NCBI GenBank assembly: GCA_023229845.1
Contig: JALNYK010000004.1
Coordinates: 53,832 to 117,831, forward strand
Source: Gallionella sp.
GTDB taxonomy: Bacteria; Pseudomonadota; Gammaproteobacteria; Burkholderiales; Gallionellaceae
Length of the DNA: 64,000 bases
Direction of reading: 5' to 3'
The notes below the pieces were generated by a model. That model saw only the letters and a list, made by a program, of their open reading frames with translations. It did no database searches and was not told the origin of the DNA. A program made the position numbers and the translations under genes. Below, piece by piece: positions 25,291 through 34,538 of this stretch (position 1 is the first letter of the stretch; every line of letters starts with the position of its first letter).

Positions 25291-26484
25291 GTGTCTCTCT
25301 CCACTCGCGTTCAAGCTATCAAGCCCTCCCCCACCCTTGCCGTCGCCGCCCGCGCGGCGAAGCTGAAGGCCGAGGGCAAGGACATCATCGGACTGGGCAC
25401 CGGCGAGCCGGATTTCGACACCCCGCAGCACATCAAGGATGCCGCGATAGGCGCAATCAACAAGGGCTTCACCAAGTACACCGCGGTCGGCGGCACACCA
25501 ACCCTGAAGCAGGCGATCATCGCGAAGTTCAAGCGCGACAACGGTCTGGACTATACAGCGAAGCAGATCCTGGTTTCCTGCGGCGGCAAGCAGAGCTTCT
25601 TCAACCTGGTGTTGTCCACCATCAACCCCGGCGACGAAGTCATCATCACCGCACCGTATTGGGTGTCCTATCCCGACATCGTGCTCATCGCCGAAGGCCA
25701 ACCGGTGATCGTTCAGGCAGACATCGCGCAGGGCTTCAAGCTGACGCCGTCGCAACTGGAAGCGGCGATCACGCCTAAAACTCGCATGATCGTTATCAAC
25801 AGCCCGAGCAATCCTTCCGGTGCGATGTATTCATTGGAAGACCTGAAGGCGCTGGGCGAAGTGCTGCGCCGCCACCCGAACATTCTGATCGCCACCGACG
25901 ATATGTACGAGCACATCCGGCTCGGCGAGGACAAGTTCTACAACATCCTGAACGCTTGCCCCGACCTGTATCCGCGCACCATGGTGCTGAACGGCGTGTC
26001 GAAGGCTTACGCGATGACCGGTTGGCGCATCGGCTATGCGGCCGGCCCCGAGGACATCATCACCGCGATGGAAAACGTGCAGTCGCAGAGCACCTCGAAC
26101 CCGACCTCGATCTCGCAGGTCGCGGCCGAGGCCGCGCTGAACGGCGACCAGAACTGCCTCGCGCCGATGATAGCGGCGTTCCGCGAGCGTCATGCGTTCG
26201 TGGTCAACGAACTGAACAATATCCCGGGAGTGAAGTGCCTGATGGCGGGCGGCGCATTCTATGCTTTCCCCGATGCACGCGAGGCGATTGCAAAACTGCA
26301 CCAGCAAGGCAAGATCAAAGAAGCCACCGATATCGCGTTGTCCGAATACCTGCTGGCGGAAGCCGGCGTCGCGGTGGTGCCCGGATCGGCGTTCGGCAGC
26401 GAAGGCTATTTCCGCATCTCGTTCGCAACCTCGATGACCAACCTGCAACAGGCGCTGGAGCGCATGGCCAAGGCGCTGTCCTGA
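25291..26484 (+). CDS. aspC: Aspartate aminotransferase (class I, PLP-dependent)
   Basis: 397 residues from a GTG start with AGGAAAA upstream. Catalyses aspartate + 2-oxoglutarate to oxaloacetate + glutamate. Seen: GTGEPDFDTP near the N-terminus, SPSNPSGAMYS (the PLP-contacting Asn), and NGVSKAYAMTGWRIGYA with the Schiff-base Lys. The C-terminal YFRISFATS holds the carboxylate-binding Arg. This is the thermophile-type subgroup (Igamma) often also acting on prephenate. Closed by a bidirectional terminator. Confidence 0.9.
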   Translation: MSLSTRVQAIKPSPTLAVAARAAKLKAEGKDIIGLGTGEPDFDTPQHIKDAAIGAINKGFTKYTAVGGTPTLKQAIIAKFKRDNGLDYTAKQILVSCGGKQSFFNLVLSTINPGDEVIITAPYWVSYPDIVLIAEGQPVIVQADIAQGFKLTPSQLEAAITPKTRMIVINSPSNPSGAMYSLEDLKALGEVLRRHPNILIATDDMYEHIRLGEDKFYNILNACPDLYPRTMVLNGVSKAYAMTGWRIGYAAGPEDIITAMENVQSQSTSNPTSISQVAAEAALNGDQNCLAPMIAAFRERHAFVVNELNNIPGVKCLMAGGAFYAFPDAREAIAKLHQQGKIKEATDIALSEYLLAEAGVAVVPGSAFGSEGYFRISFATSMTNLQQALERMAKALS

Positions 26485-26501
26485 TCTTTGCCTCATAAAG
26501 A

Positions 26502-26531
26502 AAAAAGCCGTTCATCACGAACGGCTTTTTC
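26502..26531. terminator. Bidirectional Rho-independent terminator
   Basis: AAAAAGCCGTT and AACGGCTTTTT form a stem around CATCACG, with A-run on one side and T-run on the other. It serves both the aminotransferase gene (+) and the giant cyclase gene (-), which converge here. Confidence 0.85.
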
Positions 26532-26550
26532 GTTTGCGGGTTCAGAATCG

Positions 26551-29500
26551 CTAGCGTATTCGCACCGACGGAACGCTAGTGGTGCCGCCGACCTGCAACC
26601 CGGCCGATCCCATCCCGGCACGCATCGACAAATCGGCGGCGATCTGTCCCGACAGCTGCTGCTTGACGACATCCAGCGAACCCGTGGCGTTCAACACCCC
26701 GGCTTTCATTTTGAGCCTGCGGAAACGATAGCTGCCATTCTCGAAACTCAGGTCGCCGCTCAGCTCGTCAAAGTGGGTGCGTCCGCCCGGCAGGCTCTCC
26801 CGGCTGCGCAGCCGGACGGTCTCGACGATGTCGAAGCCGTTGACGAGGCCCTTGCTGACGACGAACGTACCTTCCACGACCGCGGTGTCGACCAGTTTCG
26901 CCAGGCTGTCCGCCTGCATCCGGAAACGGGCTCCGCCATCCATGTCGCCGCTCAGCGCCGTGCCGAGCTTCTGCACGGTGACGACCTTGGCCACCAGATT
27001 TCCCTTGGCCTGCCAGCCTGCGGCCCAGGACAAATCGAGCTTGCCGAGCAATCGTCCGTCCATGATGCTGCCGTCCAACTCGGTGATGCTAAGCCCATCG
27101 CGAGTCAATTCTCCCTTGGCATTCAATTCGTCGAACGTCCAGTCGGCGGGCAATAACGGCAATGCCCCGCGCACCGTGATCGCGGTCGTCAGCCTGCCTC
27201 CCGGCGCGGCATCGATGTCCAGCGCCAGTTTGCCGTCGTTCGCATGCAACTTTGCCTGGGCAAATTTTCCTGCCGCATCGAAATTCAACTCGCCGGCGAT
27301 GCCAGCCATCTGAAAACCATCGGCCCCCAATGTCCCCTGGCTCAGTTCGATGCGGCCCACCGGATATTGGGTATCGGCTGCAAGCTGCTGCAACCAGTCC
27401 GGTAGCCGCTGCAACATCCCGCCGTTAACCTGAATTCCCTCCAGCTGCAAACGATCTATCGTCTTGACCGAGGAAAACAAGGCTGAGAACGCGAAATCCA
27501 GCCGGGCCTGTTTGACCTGAATCTGCCCGGCCTCGCCGACCGAGACCTCGCCCAACTCCAGCCTTGGGGTCGGCAGTATCCGCCCGGATATCTGGCCGAT
27601 ATGCACCGGCTGTTTCAGCCGTCCGGTAAGCGTCTGTTCGATACCGCCCGCATACTCGCGCATCGGCAACACGAAAGGCGCGAGGAACAGCGCAGCAATC
27701 GCCAATACGAACAGCCCCGCGCCAACCTTGCCCCAGGGAGTGGGCTTGCGACGCGCGCGAACCACCGGGGCCTCTTCTCGCAGTATCGGCTGCGACGGCT
27801 GGGCAGCACGCTCCTCCTTCTCTCTGGCTGCACGCTGCTCCGCCTTGGACCAGACCTTGGCCTGCGCCGCCGCCATTGCCGAGACCTCTTCCTCGGTCGG
27901 CATATGCGCCCCGGCAACCGGCTTGGCCTCTTTTTTTGCATCATGTTTTGGCGGTGTCGCCTGCTCGACCGGCGGCTCGGCAGGCTTCGCTTCCGCCTCG
28001 GGAGGCTCGGTCAGGAGGGGGCTTACCAAACCATCCAGCATGATCTCGCCGAACCCGGTCCCCGATTCGGCTGGCGGCTTGACCTCTTCCTGCGCTACCG
28101 GTGCGCTCTCGCTCACCTCGATTCCGCTTGCGGCAAAGACGAACGGCTCCAGCTTAATCGACGGCCCCGCATCGACCGCGCGGGGCGCCGCTTCCCTTGC
28201 GGCAAGATCGACCAGCTCGTAGACCGCATGCTCGCGCCCATGCTTGTCCTGCTGCAGCCCGCGGTACTGGAACAGATCCGCGTATTCGTCGCTCAATCTG
28301 GAAATGAAATCGTAATAAGGACGCGAGATGTATATCTGGTCGACGCCGGCAAAACTCATCACGCGCTGCGCATCATTGATGCCGTCGCCGACCATGTTGC
28401 TCTGGCCGTTCATGTCCTTGACGATGCTGACCGGGCCCAGATGGATGCCGGTACGCACCTCCAGTTCGGGATAATCCTTGTGCTGATGGGCCGTCACCGT
28501 CTTGCGGAACTGCCGTGCGACTTCCAGCGCATCTTCCGGATGCTGCAGGAAACCGATTGCCGCGCCGTCGCCGGTGTCCAGAATGATGCGCTCGTCGTCG
28601 CCCAATGCCGCGAGGCAATCTGAAACCACTTGATTGAAGCGCTTCTTGATCTTGATCTGTTTGTTGACCGGCTGCTTGGTGTAGCCGACGACATCGAAGA
28701 ACAGCACTGTCGCGCTGGTCGAACGCTGATATTTCGCGCCGACCGACTTCAGTGTGGCCGCCATTCTGGCAAGCCGCTGCGCCTCTTGCTCGGCCTTCAG
28801 CGACTCCTCTTCGATACGTGCAGCTTCGGCTTCCCGCTGTACCGTTTTTCCGGCGGCGCCAACCTCGTCATGCGCCTTCGCCTTGGCTTTCGCCTCCGCA
28901 GCCTGATGCTTGAGCTCCTCGGCCTCTTCCCGCGCCAAAGTCGCTTCCTGCTCCGCCTTCAGGCGCGCCGCGTCGGCTTCTTTCTGCAGTTTCTGCATCG
29001 CCGCTTCGATCTCGGCCTTGGCCTGAGCGGCCTCCTGCGCTACCTTCAGGCGCGCCTGCTCCGCTTCTTCGGCCTGCTCTCTGGCCCGGCGCTCGACCTC
29101 TACGCGCGCGCGAATCGCCTCTGCCGCCAACCGATTGGCCTGCTCCGCTTCTTCACGCGCCTTCGCAGCATCCTGCTCCGCCTTGAAGCGCGCCGCCTCG
29201 GCTTCCTGCTGCGCCTTCAATTTCGCCGCCTCGATTTCCTTGCGCGCCCCGACTTCCGCCTCTGCATGCGCCAGCGCCTCGACTTCGGCCTTGGCCTGCG
29301 CTTCCGCCACCAGTTGCCGGGCCTGCTCGGCTTCCTCGCGCGCGGCAATCGCCTCCTCCCGCGCCGTGACCGCATCCTCGCGCGCCCTGGCTGCTTCCTG
29401 CTCCGCCTTCAGACGCACTTCCTCGGCCTCCTGCTGCGTCTTCAGCTTCGCCGCTTCGATTTCCTTATGCGTCCTGACTTCCGTCTCCGCATGGGCGAGC

Positions 29501-31611
29501 GATTCGGCCTCGGCCTGCGCCAGCGCCTCCGTCACCTGTCGTCTGGCCTGTTCGGCTTCCTCGCGCGCCGTGATCGCCTCTTCGCGCGCCTTGGAAGCTT
29601 CCCGCTCCGCCTTCTGTCGCACCGATTCGGCATACTGCTGCGCCTTCAACTTCGCCGTCTCGGTTTCCTTGCGCGCACGGGCTTCCGCCTCCGCATGCGC
29701 CAAGGCCTCGACCTCGGCCTTGGCTTGGGCCTCCGCGACCAACTGTCTGGCCAACTCGACTTCTTCGCGCGCCGTGATCGCCTCTTCGCGCGCCTTGACT
29801 GCATCCTCGCGCGCCTTCGCGGCTTCATCTTCCGCCTTTTGGCGCGAGGCTTCGGCTTCCTGTTGCACCTTCAGCTTCGCCCCTTCGGTTTCCTTGCGCG
29901 CCTTGATTTCCGCCTGCGCAAGCGCTTCGGCTTCTTCCTTCGCCTGCGCCTCCGCGACCAGCCGCCTGGACAACTCGGCCTCCGCCTTGGCTTTAGCTTC
30001 AGCGAGTTCGGCCCGCGCCTGAGCCGCCTCCTGCTCCGCCTTTAATCGCGCCTCTTCCGCTTGTTCTCTGGCTCTATGCTCGACCTCCTCGCGCGCAAAC
30101 GCCGCCGCCTCCGCCTGCTGCTTGGCCTGCTCGGCCTCTTCGCGCGCCCTAGCCGCTTCCTGCTCGGCCTTTTGACGCGCCGCTTCGGCTTCCTGCTGCG
30201 CCTTCAACTTCGCCGTTTCGGCCTCCTTGCGCACTCTGGCTTCCGCTTCCGCATGCGCCAGCGCATCGACCTCCGCCTTGGCCTGCGCCTCCGCCACCAG
30301 CCGCTTGGCTTGCTCGGCTTCTTCGCGCGCCGTGATCGCTTCTTCCCGCGCGATAGCCGCCTCCCGTTCCGCCTTCAGGCGCGCCGCTTCGGCATCCTGC
30401 TGTGCCTTCAACTTCGCCGTTTCGGCTTCTTTGCGCACCCTGACTTCCGCTTCGGCATGCGCAACGGCTTCGGCCTCGGCCTTCGCCCGCGCTTCCTCGG
30501 CCTGCTGTCTGGCCTGTTCCGCTTCCGCCTTCGCTTGCGCTTCGGCGAGTTCTGCCCGTGCCTGAGCCGCTTCCTGCTCTGCCTTCAGACGCGCCGCTTC
30601 GGCGGCTTGCCGCTTGGCCTGCTCGGCTTCTTCCCGCGCCGCTGCCGCCACTTGCTCCGCTTTCAAGCGAGCCTCTTCGGCATCCTGCTGCGCCTTCAAT
30701 TTCACGGCCTCGATTTCCTTGCGCGCACCTGCTGCCGCCTCGGCATAGGCATGCGCTTCGGCCTCGGCCTTCGCTTGGGCTTCGGCAAGCTCGGCCCTGA
30801 TCTGGGCGGCTTCCTGTTCCGCCTTTAGCCTCGCCGCCTCGGCCTGCTCCCGTGCCCGACGCTCGAACTCTTCGCGCGCACGGGCAGCCTCCGCCGCCAG
30901 TCGCTTGGCCTGCTCGGCCTCTTCCCGCGCCTTCGCTGCTTCCTGCTCAGCTTTCAGTTTCGCAGCCTCGATTTCCTTGCGCGCGCTGGCTGCCGCCTCG
31001 GCATGCGCACGCGCGTCGGCCTCGGCTTTCGCCTGCGCCTGCGCCATCAGCCGCCGGGCTTGCTCGGCTTCCTCGCGCGCCTTGGCCGCTTCCCGCTCAG
31101 CCTTGAGCCGAGCCGCTTCGGCTTCCTGTTGGGCCTTTAACTTTGCAAGCTCGTTTTCCTTGCGTGCTGTGGCTGCCGCCTCGGCTTCCTTTTTCAGCTT
31201 TTCGGCTTCCAGTCTGGCCCCCTCGGCGGCCAATGCCTCGGGGGTGGGTACGCGAAACATTGAGGTAAAGTCCAGCTCCTCCAGATCATCGTCCTTCGGT
31301 TTCTTCATAGCCGGTGACATTCTGGCGGCAGCAGACGGTGGTGTTTTGACAGGAACGACTATCTTCGGAACATTGCCGGCTTGAGCCGAATGTTTTTTGT
31401 CCTGAATAAAACCGGATCGCAGCAGAACTTTGAAAGATTCGTCTAGGATGCTCCGCAGGCTGGGAGCCGCATGCTTGCTGATTTCGTCTAACGATGAATT
31501 GCCATCCACCATCATCAGGGCGCGCTTGATATCCCCCGACAACGTCGGTCTCCTGCTGCGAATTTCTTCTTCGCCCTTGGCAGTCCTGACGAAAATAATT
31601 TTGCTATCCAT
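26551..31611 (-). CDS. Giant coiled-coil / class III nucleotide cyclase / AsmA-like fusion protein
   Basis: 1686 residues, domains in order. About 1-80: a winged-helix-like domain (GDIKRALMMVDGNSSLDEIS). About 130-955: an uninterrupted coiled coil of A/E/K/R/Q repeats of the type AEQARxxAEAxAKAEAE. About 960-1135: a class III cyclase homology domain with both metal Asp motifs (FFDVVGYT, LDTGDGAAIGF), GIHLGPVS and an NxxxR pair in VGDGINDAQRV, so probably active. About 1298-1320: one membrane span. About 1320-1686: AsmA-like, predicted periplasmic. The cyclase would face the cytosol. It follows an AsmA-like gene in the same direction. Product (cAMP or cGMP) and role are unknown. Confidence 0.85.
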   Translation of the reverse strand: MDSKIIFVRTAKGEEEIRSRRPTLSGDIKRALMMVDGNSSLDEISKHAAPSLRSILDESFKVLLRSGFIQDKKHSAQAGNVPKIVVPVKTPPSAAARMSPAMKKPKDDDLEELDFTSMFRVPTPEALAAEGARLEAEKLKKEAEAAATARKENELAKLKAQQEAEAARLKAEREAAKAREEAEQARRLMAQAQAKAEADARAHAEAAASARKEIEAAKLKAEQEAAKAREEAEQAKRLAAEAARAREEFERRAREQAEAARLKAEQEAAQIRAELAEAQAKAEAEAHAYAEAAAGARKEIEAVKLKAQQDAEEARLKAEQVAAAAREEAEQAKRQAAEAARLKAEQEAAQARAELAEAQAKAEAEQARQQAEEARAKAEAEAVAHAEAEVRVRKEAETAKLKAQQDAEAARLKAEREAAIAREEAITAREEAEQAKRLVAEAQAKAEVDALAHAEAEARVRKEAETAKLKAQQEAEAARQKAEQEAARAREEAEQAKQQAEAAAFAREEVEHRAREQAEEARLKAEQEAAQARAELAEAKAKAEAELSRRLVAEAQAKEEAEALAQAEIKARKETEGAKLKVQQEAEASRQKAEDEAAKAREDAVKAREEAITAREEVELARQLVAEAQAKAEVEALAHAEAEARARKETETAKLKAQQYAESVRQKAEREASKAREEAITAREEAEQARRQVTEALAQAEAESLAHAETEVRTHKEIEAAKLKTQQEAEEVRLKAEQEAARAREDAVTAREEAIAAREEAEQARQLVAEAQAKAEVEALAHAEAEVGARKEIEAAKLKAQQEAEAARFKAEQDAAKAREEAEQANRLAAEAIRARVEVERRAREQAEEAEQARLKVAQEAAQAKAEIEAAMQKLQKEADAARLKAEQEATLAREEAEELKHQAAEAKAKAKAHDEVGAAGKTVQREAEAARIEEESLKAEQEAQRLARMAATLKSVGAKYQRSTSATVLFFDVVGYTKQPVNKQIKIKKRFNQVVSDCLAALGDDERIILDTGDGAAIGFLQHPEDALEVARQFRKTVTAHQHKDYPELEVRTGIHLGPVSIVKDMNGQSNMVGDGINDAQRVMSFAGVDQIYISRPYYDFISRLSDEYADLFQYRGLQQDKHGREHAVYELVDLAAREAAPRAVDAGPSIKLEPFVFAASGIEVSESAPVAQEEVKPPAESGTGFGEIMLDGLVSPLLTEPPEAEAKPAEPPVEQATPPKHDAKKEAKPVAGAHMPTEEEVSAMAAAQAKVWSKAEQRAAREKEERAAQPSQPILREEAPVVRARRKPTPWGKVGAGLFVLAIAALFLAPFVLPMREYAGGIEQTLTGRLKQPVHIGQISGRILPTPRLELGEVSVGEAGQIQVKQARLDFAFSALFSSVKTIDRLQLEGIQVNGGMLQRLPDWLQQLAADTQYPVGRIELSQGTLGADGFQMAGIAGELNFDAAGKFAQAKLHANDGKLALDIDAAPGGRLTTAITVRGALPLLPADWTFDELNAKGELTRDGLSITELDGSIMDGRLLGKLDLSWAAGWQAKGNLVAKVVTVQKLGTALSGDMDGGARFRMQADSLAKLVDTAVVEGTFVVSKGLVNGFDIVETVRLRSRESLPGGRTHFDELSGDLSFENGSYRFRRLKMKAGVLNATGSLDVVKQQLSGQIAADLSMRAGMGSAGLQVGGTTSVPSVRIR

Positions 31612-31652
31612 GTTTTTATTTTAATTGTTGACCTGTCGCCGTTTGATCGAAA

Positions 31653-33353
31653 TCACCGCGTTGCATGCGGTTCAGGCTTTGCTCGGCTGCCGAGCAACTT
31701 GTTCATGAAGACGCCCAACTTGCTCCCCAGCGCCGTGCCCAATCCGGGCCCGAGAACGGCCGTACCCACCGCGGCTCCCGCCATGGCCGCCCTGCTGACG
31801 CTAACTTCCGGCTGCTCCAGCGTACCCGAAATCACCAGTGGCACACTCATCAAACCGGAGGTCCCCTTCAAATCCAAATCCAGCGTGCCGTTCAACTGCA
31901 GTAATGGAGTCATGTCTATCCTGCCGTCCGCATTCAGGGAGCCGGACGATATCTTCAGCTCGCCGAAATGATAGCCGGAAACGTCCACCCTCACTGCCCC
32001 GGTCAAATCGCTGAATCGGGTTACGCCGCCGCTCGTTGCAGTCTTGCCCGAATTGCTCACGACCTGCGCCAGATCCACCTTGCTCACCGTCCCGTCGCGC
32101 AAATGGAATTCGCCTGCCAATTTCAGATTCTCCGGGAAGCGGTCGAGTCTGTCCAGATTCATCAACAGCCTTGTCTGGCTCTCCATCCGTCCGGTGAATA
32201 ACACCTCATTGGTCAGCGCCTCCACCAAGGGACGCATGTCGATATCGCGCGCAGCGAGACGTGCATTCAGCGCCGACTTTTTTCGATCCAGCCCCACTTC
32301 GCCGGAAAGACTCCCGCCATACAGCCTTGCCTGCAAGTTGCTCAAATCAAGCCGCTTAGAATGCAGCACGACATGAGAGCGGATGGAATCCACCGCGAGC
32401 GGCCGCTTGAAGCTTTCGGAAACCCGGGCCGTCACATCGGTCAGACGCAAGTCACCGACGAAGTGCGCCCCTTCCGCCAGCCCCTCCCAGCTATCCGCGC
32501 AGCTATCGAGCTTGCCCTTGCCGGACAGTAGGCCGGTCAGTCCTACGGGCTTGCCCAACAATGCCATTAATCGCTCCAGCGGAACCTCGGCCTTCCTCAG
32601 TTGAGCATGGAGTTCCAGTCTATTCGAGAAATCCAGCCGGCCGGCCCCCTCGACGCGCAGTCCCTCCGAAACAAGGGAGAATTGTTGCACCAGCAAGTAT
32701 TCTCTTCCCAACACCCCGTCCAACTGTAATTCATCGATAGGCAATTTCGAGAGCCGCGGCAATTGCGGCGCAATCCAGTCACCGGCCCGCACCCTCACGG
32801 CGAAATGCCGATCCGGCAACGACGAAAAAACAACGGTCAGCTTTTGCTCGTCCTGCGCAAACCAGGCTCGCTGCACCGTTCCCGCCTCCGAAAACTCGAG
32901 CTTGCCCTCCAGCGGACCGACCGCCATTTCCGGCGCCAGCAATATCAAATCCGAGAACCACAGTTCGCGCACTGTCAGCCCCCGCTCGACGGCAGGTGCG
33001 CCGGACAATGCCGCCGCCAACCTGCTCATCTGAGCCATATGAGCGGCGCCATCCCGCACCTCGACATGCATCGCCAACCGTCCTGCCAGCAAATCCGGCA
33101 AAGCCGGCGACACATCGACCGAGCGCAACGCAATGCCATCCTGCCCGCCCAGCAGCACATCACGCAATTCGAGATGTGGCAATGGCAGCATGGAGGCACG
33201 CAGACTCCCGACGCGAACAGGAACCTGCAGCCGCGCACCCAGGGTACGCTCCAGCTCCGGAATGTAGACATTCAGCGGAATCAAATAAGCCGCCAGCATC
33301 GCAAACATCAGCAAGACAAACAGACTGAGCAACAGTCGCTTTAAAAAAATCAT
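31653..33353 (-). CDS. AsmA-family inner-membrane protein
   Basis: 566 residues from the ATG at 33353. An upstream GTG at 33407 gives 18 more, but its ribosome site would fall inside tRNA-Asn. One N-terminal membrane segment (FLKRLLLSLFVLLMFAMLAAYLI) is followed by a long periplasmic beta-rich region with the typical repeats (LELRDVLLGGQDGIALRS, LDLSNLQARLYGGSLSGEV) and the AsmA C-terminal pattern ending VPLVISGTLEQPEVS. AsmA proteins bridge the periplasm and affect lipid transport to the outer membrane. It lies 41 bases upstream of the giant cyclase-AsmA gene and its end resembles that gene's AsmA part, so the two probably work together. Confidence 0.8.
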   Translation of the reverse strand: MIFLKRLLLSLFVLLMFAMLAAYLIPLNVYIPELERTLGARLQVPVRVGSLRASMLPLPHLELRDVLLGGQDGIALRSVDVSPALPDLLAGRLAMHVEVRDGAAHMAQMSRLAAALSGAPAVERGLTVRELWFSDLILLAPEMAVGPLEGKLEFSEAGTVQRAWFAQDEQKLTVVFSSLPDRHFAVRVRAGDWIAPQLPRLSKLPIDELQLDGVLGREYLLVQQFSLVSEGLRVEGAGRLDFSNRLELHAQLRKAEVPLERLMALLGKPVGLTGLLSGKGKLDSCADSWEGLAEGAHFVGDLRLTDVTARVSESFKRPLAVDSIRSHVVLHSKRLDLSNLQARLYGGSLSGEVGLDRKKSALNARLAARDIDMRPLVEALTNEVLFTGRMESQTRLLMNLDRLDRFPENLKLAGEFHLRDGTVSKVDLAQVVSNSGKTATSGGVTRFSDLTGAVRVDVSGYHFGELKISSGSLNADGRIDMTPLLQLNGTLDLDLKGTSGLMSVPLVISGTLEQPEVSVSRAAMAGAAVGTAVLGPGLGTALGSKLGVFMNKLLGSRAKPEPHATR

Positions 33354-33415
33354 AAAAAATTCAAATTTTTTGTTGACCGAATTGGACTGAATCACTATGA
33401 TGCGCACCTCTTCAT

Positions 33416-33491
33416 TCCCTGATAGCTCAGTCGGTAGAGCGACGGACTGTTAATCCGCAGGTCCCTGGTTCGAGTCCAGGTCGGGGAGCCA
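33416..33491 (+). tRNA. tRNA-Asn(GTT)
   Basis: Acceptor stem TCCCTGA pairs with TCGGGGA (one T-G pair), followed by G and encoded CCA. The D-arm is AGCTCAGTCGGTAGAGC. The anticodon loop CTGTTAA gives anticodon GTT, and GGTTCGAGTCC is the T-loop. Divergent from the AsmA gene. Confidence 0.95.
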
Positions 33492-33499
33492 GACACAGC

Positions 33500-33532
33500 A
33501 AGGCCTACAGCGATGTAGGCCTTTTTGTTTTT
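33500..33532 (+). terminator. Terminator after tRNA-Asn
   Basis: AAGGCCTAC (33500-33508) and GTAGGCCTT (33515-33523) form a stem with loop AGCGAT, followed by TTTGTTTTT. Confidence 0.85.
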
Positions 33533-33741
33533 CATCTCATTCAATCCAATATCGCTCAATCGGTTACGACATTTCCAAACAGGGACAGGTGCTTTCACTT
33601 TGAATTACTTTCGGGCTGGAATATTGTCGGCATTGTAATCTTGGACCGCTTATATTAACGGAGGTCCGCAGGACTATATCGGAGACATGCCGCTGGGGAC
33701 AGCAGATAATTTTTCATAAATGGAACCCTAAATTGGACTTG

Positions 33742-34050
33742 ATGAGTTTGCTCTTTCTGCTGGTGCTGGCTGCACTTGGATGGTTCTGGCTAAACAGCCT
33801 TCGCATTCTTGAGATCGCTCGAAATGCGGGTAAACAAGCTTGCATTCAGGCGGACGTGCAATTTCTCGACGACACGGTTGCCAGCATCGAACTGGCGCTT
33901 GCTCGCGACCAATCCGGACGCAGGGTATTGCGCCGCACCTATCGTTTCGAATTCAGCGAGACCGGCAACTCCAGGGTCGATGGACAGGTCGTCATGCTTG
34001 GCGAAAAAATCGAGTCGGTAACAATGGAGCCTTATCAAATATTGCCATGA
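33742..34050 (+). CDS. DUF3301-family protein
   Basis: 102 residues from the ATG at 33742 (a TTG at 33733 is possible). An N-terminal membrane anchor (LLFLLVLAALGWFWLNSL) is followed by a soluble domain (CIQADVQFLDDTVASIELAL, RTYRFEFSETG). This is the pattern of the DUF3301 family found near tRNA and housekeeping genes in beta- and gammaproteobacteria. Function unknown. The stop overlaps the start of the next gene (ATGA). Confidence 0.75.
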   Translation: MSLLFLLVLAALGWFWLNSLRILEIARNAGKQACIQADVQFLDDTVASIELALARDQSGRRVLRRTYRFEFSETGNSRVDGQVVMLGEKIESVTMEPYQILP

Positions 34051-34328
34051 CAGACATATCGTGCTCCTCATGTAAGGCCTGTTGCTGTCGGTTGGAAGTA
34101 ATGCTGATGGGTGAAGACGACATTCCGGTGAATTTGACGGAACAGGATCGCTGGGAGGGATGGATCATGAAGCGTCTCGACGACGGCTGGTGTGCGGCTT
34201 TGGATAGAAACACCCTGCTGTGCACAATTTACGAGCGCCGCCCGATGATCTGCCGTGACTATCAGGCGGGAGACAGCGACTGTATTCAGGAACGACTTTT
34301 GCACGCCATTCCCGAGAGTGCTTCTTAA
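34047..34328 (+). CDS. YkgJ-family cysteine-cluster protein
   Basis: 93 residues from the ATG overlapping the DUF3301 stop. Cysteines are arranged CSSCKACCCRLE at the N-terminus with LCTIYERRPMICRDYQ and SDCIQ later, the CxxCxxCC...C pattern of the UPF0153/YkgJ family, thought to bind zinc or iron. Length agrees with the shorter members. Longer open frame upstream is not needed. Confidence 0.8.
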   Translation: MTDISCSSCKACCCRLEVMLMGEDDIPVNLTEQDRWEGWIMKRLDDGWCAALDRNTLLCTIYERRPMICRDYQAGDSDCIQERLLHAIPESAS

Positions 34329-34377
34329 GGTTTCGGGTCGAGCGAAGGAAGCCGCCCTTCTCGATCTCAATGCGAAT

Positions 34378-34393
34378 TGTCGCCTTCCCAACA
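34378..34393. promoter_or_regulatory. NifA upstream activator site, distal copy
   Basis: TGT-CGCCTTCCCA-ACA matches the NifA consensus TGT-N10-ACA exactly. It lies about 110 bases before the nifB -24 element. Confidence 0.7.
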
Positions 34394-34410
34394 AGCCTCG
34401 CCGGATGTCA

Positions 34411-34426
34411 TGTGCCGTTTGCAACA
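34411..34426. promoter_or_regulatory. NifA upstream activator site, proximal copy
   Basis: TGT-GCCGTTTGCA-ACA matches TGT-N10-ACA. It is centred 33 bp from the distal copy, about three helical turns, so two NifA dimers could bind the same DNA face. Confidence 0.7.
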
Positions 34427-34487
34427 GTAGAGCGTAGCGAAATAACCAATAACATATAAAACAGTTAGTTAGGAAGCAGCCATATCC

Positions 34488-34504
34488 GGGCATGCAGTTT
34501 GCTC
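34488..34504 (+). promoter_or_regulatory. Sigma-54 promoter of the nifB unit
   Basis: GGGCATG-CAGT-TTGCT closely follows the -24/-12 consensus TGGCACG-N4-TTGCW. The GG (34489-34490) and GC (34501-34502) are 12 bases apart as required. It lies about 35 bases before the nifB start, downstream of two NifA sites. Confidence 0.8.
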
Positions 34505-34538
34505 CTCTTTAGGCAAACATCAGCCGGAGGATAAAACT

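Noticed and set aside
28630..30828. Long + strand frames opposite the coiled-coil region of the giant protein
   Set aside because: Antisense of the repetitive coiled coil; the - strand frame is continuous across all domains.
29000..31200. Possible CRISPR-like or tandem repeat array
   Set aside because: The periodicity is of codons for an A/E/K/R coiled coil with variable units, not identical repeats with unique spacers.
33395..33598. 67-residue - strand frame containing WTRTRDLRINSPSLYRLSYQG
   Set aside because: It is the antisense of the tRNA-Asn gene, a well-known spurious translation.
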